DNA of 54,476 nt from Cryobacterium luteum (lineage in GTDB: Bacteria; Actinomycetota; Actinomycetes; Actinomycetales; Microbacteriaceae): the NCBI RefSeq assembly GCF_900110125.1, contig NZ_FOCN01000021.1, forward strand, positions 1 through 54,476. The letters are read 5' to 3'. This document shows, piece after piece, positions 51,706 through 54,476 of this stretch. The position numbers and the translations under genes are program-made. The notes beneath the pieces were generated by a model. The model searched no databases. It was not told where the DNA came from and saw only the letters and a list, made by a program, of their open reading frames with translations. How positions within the stretch are numbered: the stretch's first letter is position 1; each line of letters starts with the position of its first letter.

Positions 51706-52868
51706 GCTACGAACTCAGCCCCGCCCAGCAGGGCCTCAGCGACCAGGTGCGCGACTTCGCCGACACCGTCGTCGCGCCGGCCGCCTACGAGTACGACACC
51801 CTGCGCAGCCTGCCCTACGGCATCATCGACCAGATGGGCGAAATGGGGCTGTTCGGCCTGCCCTTCCCAAAAGAATACGGCGGCCAGGGCAGTGACTATT
51901 TCTCGCTCTGCCTCGCCGTCGAACAGCTCGGACGCGTCGACCAGAGCATCGCCGTCACCCTCGAGGCGGGCGTGGGCCTGGGCATCATGCCGGTGTACCG
52001 TCGCGGCACGGAACAGCAGAAGCAGGAGTGGGTGCCGCTGCTCGCGAGCGGCAAAGCCCTCTCCGCATTTGGCCTCACCGAAGCGGATGCCGGCTCCGAC
52101 GCCGCCGGCACCAAGACCACCGCAGAACTCGTGGACGGCCACTGGGTGATCAACGGCAGCAAGCAGTTCATCACCAATTCCGGCACCGAGATCACCCGGC
52201 TGGTCACGGTCACCGCCGTCACCGGTCAGTCCACCCGCGGCGACGGTTCGATCAAAAAGGAACTCACCGCCATTCTGGTGCCGACGCCGGCACCCGGTTT
52301 CACGGTACTGCCCGCCTACGACAAGGTCGGCTGGCACACCTCCGACACGCATCCGCTGCTCTTCGACAACGTGCGCGTACCCGAAGCGAACCTGCTCGGT
52401 GAGCGTGGCCGCGGTTTCGCCAACTTCGTGCAGACCCTCGACGAGGGCCGCATCGCCTTCGCCGCACTGTGCGCCGGGGCGGCGCAGGGCTGCCTGGACG
52501 AGTCGGTGCGCTACGCGAAGAGCCGCAACGTGTTCGGTCGAGCCATCGGTTCCAACCAGCACATCGCCTTCAAGCTGGCCCGCATGCAGGCGCGCGCACA
52601 CAGCGCCCGCCTCGCCTACTACGACGCGGCGCTGAAAATGATCAACGGCAAACCCTTCAAGATGGAGGCGTCGATCGCCAAGATGATCGGCAGCGAAGCG
52701 GCCATGGACAACGCCCGCGACGCCACCCAGATCTTCGGCGGTTACGGCTTTCTGAATGAAAACCCGGTCGCCCGGCACTATCGTGATTCCAAAGTGCTCG
52801 AACTGGGCGAGGGGACGACCGAAGTGCAACTCATGGTCATCGCCCGGTCGCTCGGGTTCGCTGCCTGA
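51702..52868 (+). CDS. Acyl-CoA dehydrogenase (isovaleryl-CoA step, FadE19 type)
   Basis: A 388-residue FAD enzyme. SAFGLTEADAGSDAAGTKTTAE, GSKQFITNSGTEITRLV, QIFGGYGFLNENPVARHYRDSKVL and LGEGTTEVQLMVIAR are the family signatures. The C-terminal GEGTTE has Glu at the position of the MCAD/SBCAD catalytic base; classical isovaleryl-CoA dehydrogenases use another Glu and have Ala/Gly here. It may thus handle short branched substrates more broadly. In the operon it would make 3-methylcrotonyl-CoA from isovaleryl-CoA. Start ATGA overlaps the alpha subunit stop. Confidence 0.92.
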   Translation: MSYELSPAQQGLSDQVRDFADTVVAPAAYEYDTLRSLPYGIIDQMGEMGLFGLPFPKEYGGQGSDYFSLCLAVEQLGRVDQSIAVTLEAGVGLGIMPVYRRGTEQQKQEWVPLLASGKALSAFGLTEADAGSDAAGTKTTAELVDGHWVINGSKQFITNSGTEITRLVTVTAVTGQSTRGDGSIKKELTAILVPTPAPGFTVLPAYDKVGWHTSDTHPLLFDNVRVPEANLLGERGRGFANFVQTLDEGRIAFAALCAGAAQGCLDESVRYAKSRNVFGRAIGSNQHIAFKLARMQARAHSARLAYYDAALKMINGKPFKMEASIAKMIGSEAAMDNARDATQIFGGYGFLNENPVARHYRDSKVLELGEGTTEVQLMVIARSLGFAA

Positions 52869-52897
52869 CGCGGCACGACGAGACCGAGGAGAAGCGC

Positions 52898-53404
52898 ATG
52901 CCCGAGGGCCCAGCCGCGTCGGCAGAGGAGCGAACCGTCATCGAACAACGCGGCCTCTACTTCGAAGAATTCGACCTCACAGCTCTCTATCAGCACCGGC
53001 CGGGCCGCACGGTGACCGAGGCCGACAACGTGCTGTTCACGACGATGACCATGAACACACAGGCCCTGCACCTCGATGCGGCGTGGTCGGCCACCCAGCC
53101 GTTCGGGGAACGCCTGGTCAACTCCATGTTCACCCTCTCGACCATGGTGGGCAGCTCCGTTGCGCAGCTGACCCAGGGCACGATCGTGGCGAATCTGGGG
53201 TTTTTGGCCGTGACCTTTCCGCATCCGCTGCATCACGGCGACACCCTCTACTCGGAGACCATCGTCACCGACAAGCGGCTGTCGACGAGTCGGCCGGGGC
53301 AGGGCATCATCACCCTGGAACATTCCGGCCGCAACCAGCACGGTGTCGTTGTCGGCACGGCCGTACGCACGGTGCTGGTCTGGTGCCAAGGGGCAGCGCA
53401 GTGA
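52898..53404 (+). CDS. MaoC-family hydratase (3-methylglutaconyl/itaconyl-CoA hydratase type)
   Basis: A 168-residue hot-dog-fold hydratase. VTEADNVLFTTMTMNTQALHLDAAWS contains the catalytic Asp and His of R-specific hydratases, followed by GERLVNSMFTLSTMVGSSV and FPHPLHHGDTLYSET. It matches the position and type of M. tuberculosis Rv2499c. With the downstream lyase it would hydrate 3-methylglutaconyl-CoA (or itaconyl-CoA). An S-specific crotonase-type hydratase is not in the operon, so the product should be the (R)-HMG-CoA isomer. ATG at 52898 with GAGGAG upstream. Confidence 0.88.
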   Translation: MPEGPAASAEERTVIEQRGLYFEEFDLTALYQHRPGRTVTEADNVLFTTMTMNTQALHLDAAWSATQPFGERLVNSMFTLSTMVGSSVAQLTQGTIVANLGFLAVTFPHPLHHGDTLYSETIVTDKRLSTSRPGQGIITLEHSGRNQHGVVVGTAVRTVLVWCQGAAQ

Positions 53405-54354
53405 GCGGCCCGTTCGACGGCGGCCCGTTCGACGGCGACCCGTTCGAGCGGGGCTCCTTCGATTCGGGCCCGTTCGACGAGTTCGGTGAGCCGGCGGGCC
53501 CAGACCCGTTCGATGGCAGTCCGGCCGGGCTCAGCCCGTTCACACCGGCACCGTTCAGCCTCGGACCCGCGCTGTTGTTCTGCCCGGCCGACCGACCCGA
53601 ACGCTACGTGAAGGCGATCGAGCGGGCCGATGCGGTCATCCTCGACCTCGAGGACGCCGTTGCGCCCGCCGATCGGGCGGCGGCGCGGCGGGCGCTGATC
53701 GAGCAACCGCTTGACCCGGCCCATACCATCGTGCGTATCAATCCGGCCGACACGGCCGATTTCGCCCTCGACCTGGCCGCCCTCGAACGCACGGACTACC
53801 GCGACGTCATGCTCGCCAAGACCATCAGTGCCGGCCAGGTGGAACGGCTCGCGGCGTATCGGGTGATCGCCCTGTGTGAGACCGCCGCCGGCGTGATCTC
53901 GGCCACGGAGATCGCCGCCGAACGCAACGTCGTCGCGCTCATGTGGGGCGCCGAAGATCTCGTCGCCTCCCTCGGCGGCACCTCCAGCCGGTTCGCCGAC
54001 GGCCGCTACCGCGATGTCGCGCGCCAGGCCCGGTCGCTGGTGCTGCTCGCGGCCGGGGTACACGACAAGGCCGCCATTGATACGGTGCACCTCGACATCA
54101 CCGACGCCGCGGGGCTGCACGACGAGGCAGCGGATGCCGTCGCGAGCGGCTTCACCGCGACCGCCTGCATCCACCCCAGCCAGGTCGCTGTCATTCGTGC
54201 GGCCTACCAGCCGACCGCCGCCGAGGTGGACTATGCCCTCGGACTGCTCGAGGCCGCAGCAAGTGCCCGCGGCGTCTTCCAGCACGAGGGTCGCATGGTC
54301 GACGGCCCGGTGCTGCGGCACGCGGAGGCCGTGTTGCGTCGGGCCGCGCGCTGA
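53401..54354 (+). CDS. HpcH/HpaI (CitE-like) CoA lyase with repetitive N-terminal extension
   Basis: A 317-residue protein. Residues about 50-317 form a CitE-like TIM barrel: LLFCPADRPERYVKAIERADAVILDLEDAVAP, ALCETAAGVISATEIA with a metal-binding Glu, LMWGAEDLVASLGG, and CIHPSQVAVIRAAY. It should cleave (R)-HMG-CoA to acetyl-CoA and acetoacetate, or citramalyl-CoA to acetyl-CoA and pyruvate, as M. tuberculosis Rv2498c does. The first 45 residues are an unusual repeat of [GD]PFDG/PFE/SFD units. The start GTG at 53401 overlaps the MaoC stop as GTGA; an internal start is not available before the barrel. Confidence 0.9.
   Translation: MSGPFDGGPFDGDPFERGSFDSGPFDEFGEPAGPDPFDGSPAGLSPFTPAPFSLGPALLFCPADRPERYVKAIERADAVILDLEDAVAPADRAAARRALIEQPLDPAHTIVRINPADTADFALDLAALERTDYRDVMLAKTISAGQVERLAAYRVIALCETAAGVISATEIAAERNVVALMWGAEDLVASLGGTSSRFADGRYRDVARQARSLVLLAAGVHDKAAIDTVHLDITDAAGLHDEAADAVASGFTATACIHPSQVAVIRAAYQPTAAEVDYALGLLEAAASARGVFQHEGRMVDGPVLRHAEAVLRRAAR
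53404..53550 (+). repeat. Repeat encoding PFDG-like units
   Basis: In-frame degenerate repeats of a CCGTTCGACGGC-type unit (Pro-Phe-Asp-Gly) with period 9-18 nt. The encoded stretch is Gly, Pro, Asp and Phe rich, probably disordered, and precedes the catalytic barrel of the CoA lyase. Confidence 0.75.
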
Positions 54355-54362
54355 GCTGCGCC

Positions 54363-54387
54363 GGGCCCACCTTTGGAAACTGGGCCC
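54363..54387. terminator. Hairpin after the leucine-degradation operon
   Basis: GGGCCCA (54363-54369) pairs with TGGGCCC (54381-54387) around an 11-nt loop, 8 nt after the lyase stop. It has no T tract and may serve convergent genes. Confidence 0.4.
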
Positions 54388-54429
54388 ATGATCTGGCGGT
54401 TTCTGGGGGTCGTTGCAACACCGGGTGGT

Positions 54430-54476
54430 CTATTCAGTAGTCAGCAGTTTAGCGAAGCGCTCGGCGGGGGTGTCCC
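54430..54476 (-). CDS. Possible C-terminal end of a leftward gene at the window edge
   Basis: Reading the minus strand from the window edge gives DTPAERFAKLLTTE and then TAG (54430-54432). Codon use fits a real gene end, and it would be convergent with the lyase gene, but 15 codons are too few to identify a family. Confidence 0.3.
   Translation of the reverse strand, partial: DTPAERFAKLLTTE

Noticed and set aside
1..54476. tRNA, rRNA, phage integrase or complete IS element
   Set aside because: I saw no cloverleaf with a CCA-type end, no rRNA-like stretch, and no transposase or integrase motifs; only the HNH tail at the left edge hints at mobile DNA.

Overview
The window is high-GC DNA with dense, short-spaced genes, many GTG and TTG starts, TANNNT -10 boxes placed 6-7 nt before start codons (leaderless mRNAs), a DUF222-type HNH endonuclease tail and a DUF7882 protein. 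Together these point to an actinobacterium, most likely of the family Microbacteriaceae. No rRNA, tRNA, complete insertion sequence, prophage or CRISPR array was seen.

Layout. 1-4.9 kb: tail of an HNH endonuclease, then a uracil permease and a purine permease on either side of a type-B carboxylesterase; the purine permease seems to start at ATC. 4.9-11.9 kb: a candidate ethanolamine gamma-glutamylation cluster (FadR/GntR regulator, SDR, aldehyde dehydrogenase, gamma-glutamyl hydrolase, glutamine-synthetase-like ligase, divergent ethanolamine permease). 11.9-22.7 kb: FAH-family hydrolase, Ada/AlkA repair fusion, FAD oxidase, PrsW-type membrane protease, FKBP isomerase, small housekeeping genes, an intracellular protealysin-like M4 protease with its emfourin-type inhibitor, a luciferase-like oxidoreductase and an AI-2E-type exporter. 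22.7-25.7 kb: a 978-aa kinase / degenerate M23 / class III aminotransferase fusion. 25.7-32.8 kb: DUF7882 protein, rpsO, amino-acid permease, an SGNH hydrolase, pnp and a secreted SGNH hydrolase.

32.8-40.3 kb: an ArsR regulator facing a six-gene, overlapping operon for a hydrogenase-4/complex-I-like membrane complex, in the gene order of Mycobacterium tuberculosis Rv0082-Rv0087. The antiporter-like subunits keep their proton-channel charges, but the large subunit has lost all four NiFe cysteine positions and the small subunit has Ser in place of one Fe-S cysteine. This is the strongest candidate for a poorly described system here.

40.4-54.4 kb: branched-chain amino-acid breakdown. An Lrp/AsnC regulator is divergent from bkdABC (E1 alpha, E1 beta, E2). 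After two tandem palindromic repeats, a pterin dehydratase fusion and a lysG/lysE pair, a TetR regulator is divergent from a leucine-degradation operon (carboxyltransferase, biotin carboxylase, acyl-CoA dehydrogenase, MaoC hydratase, CitE-like lyase) matching M. tuberculosis Rv2502c-Rv2498c. Both modules together could take leucine from keto acid to acetyl-CoA and acetoacetate, probably through (R)-HMG-CoA.
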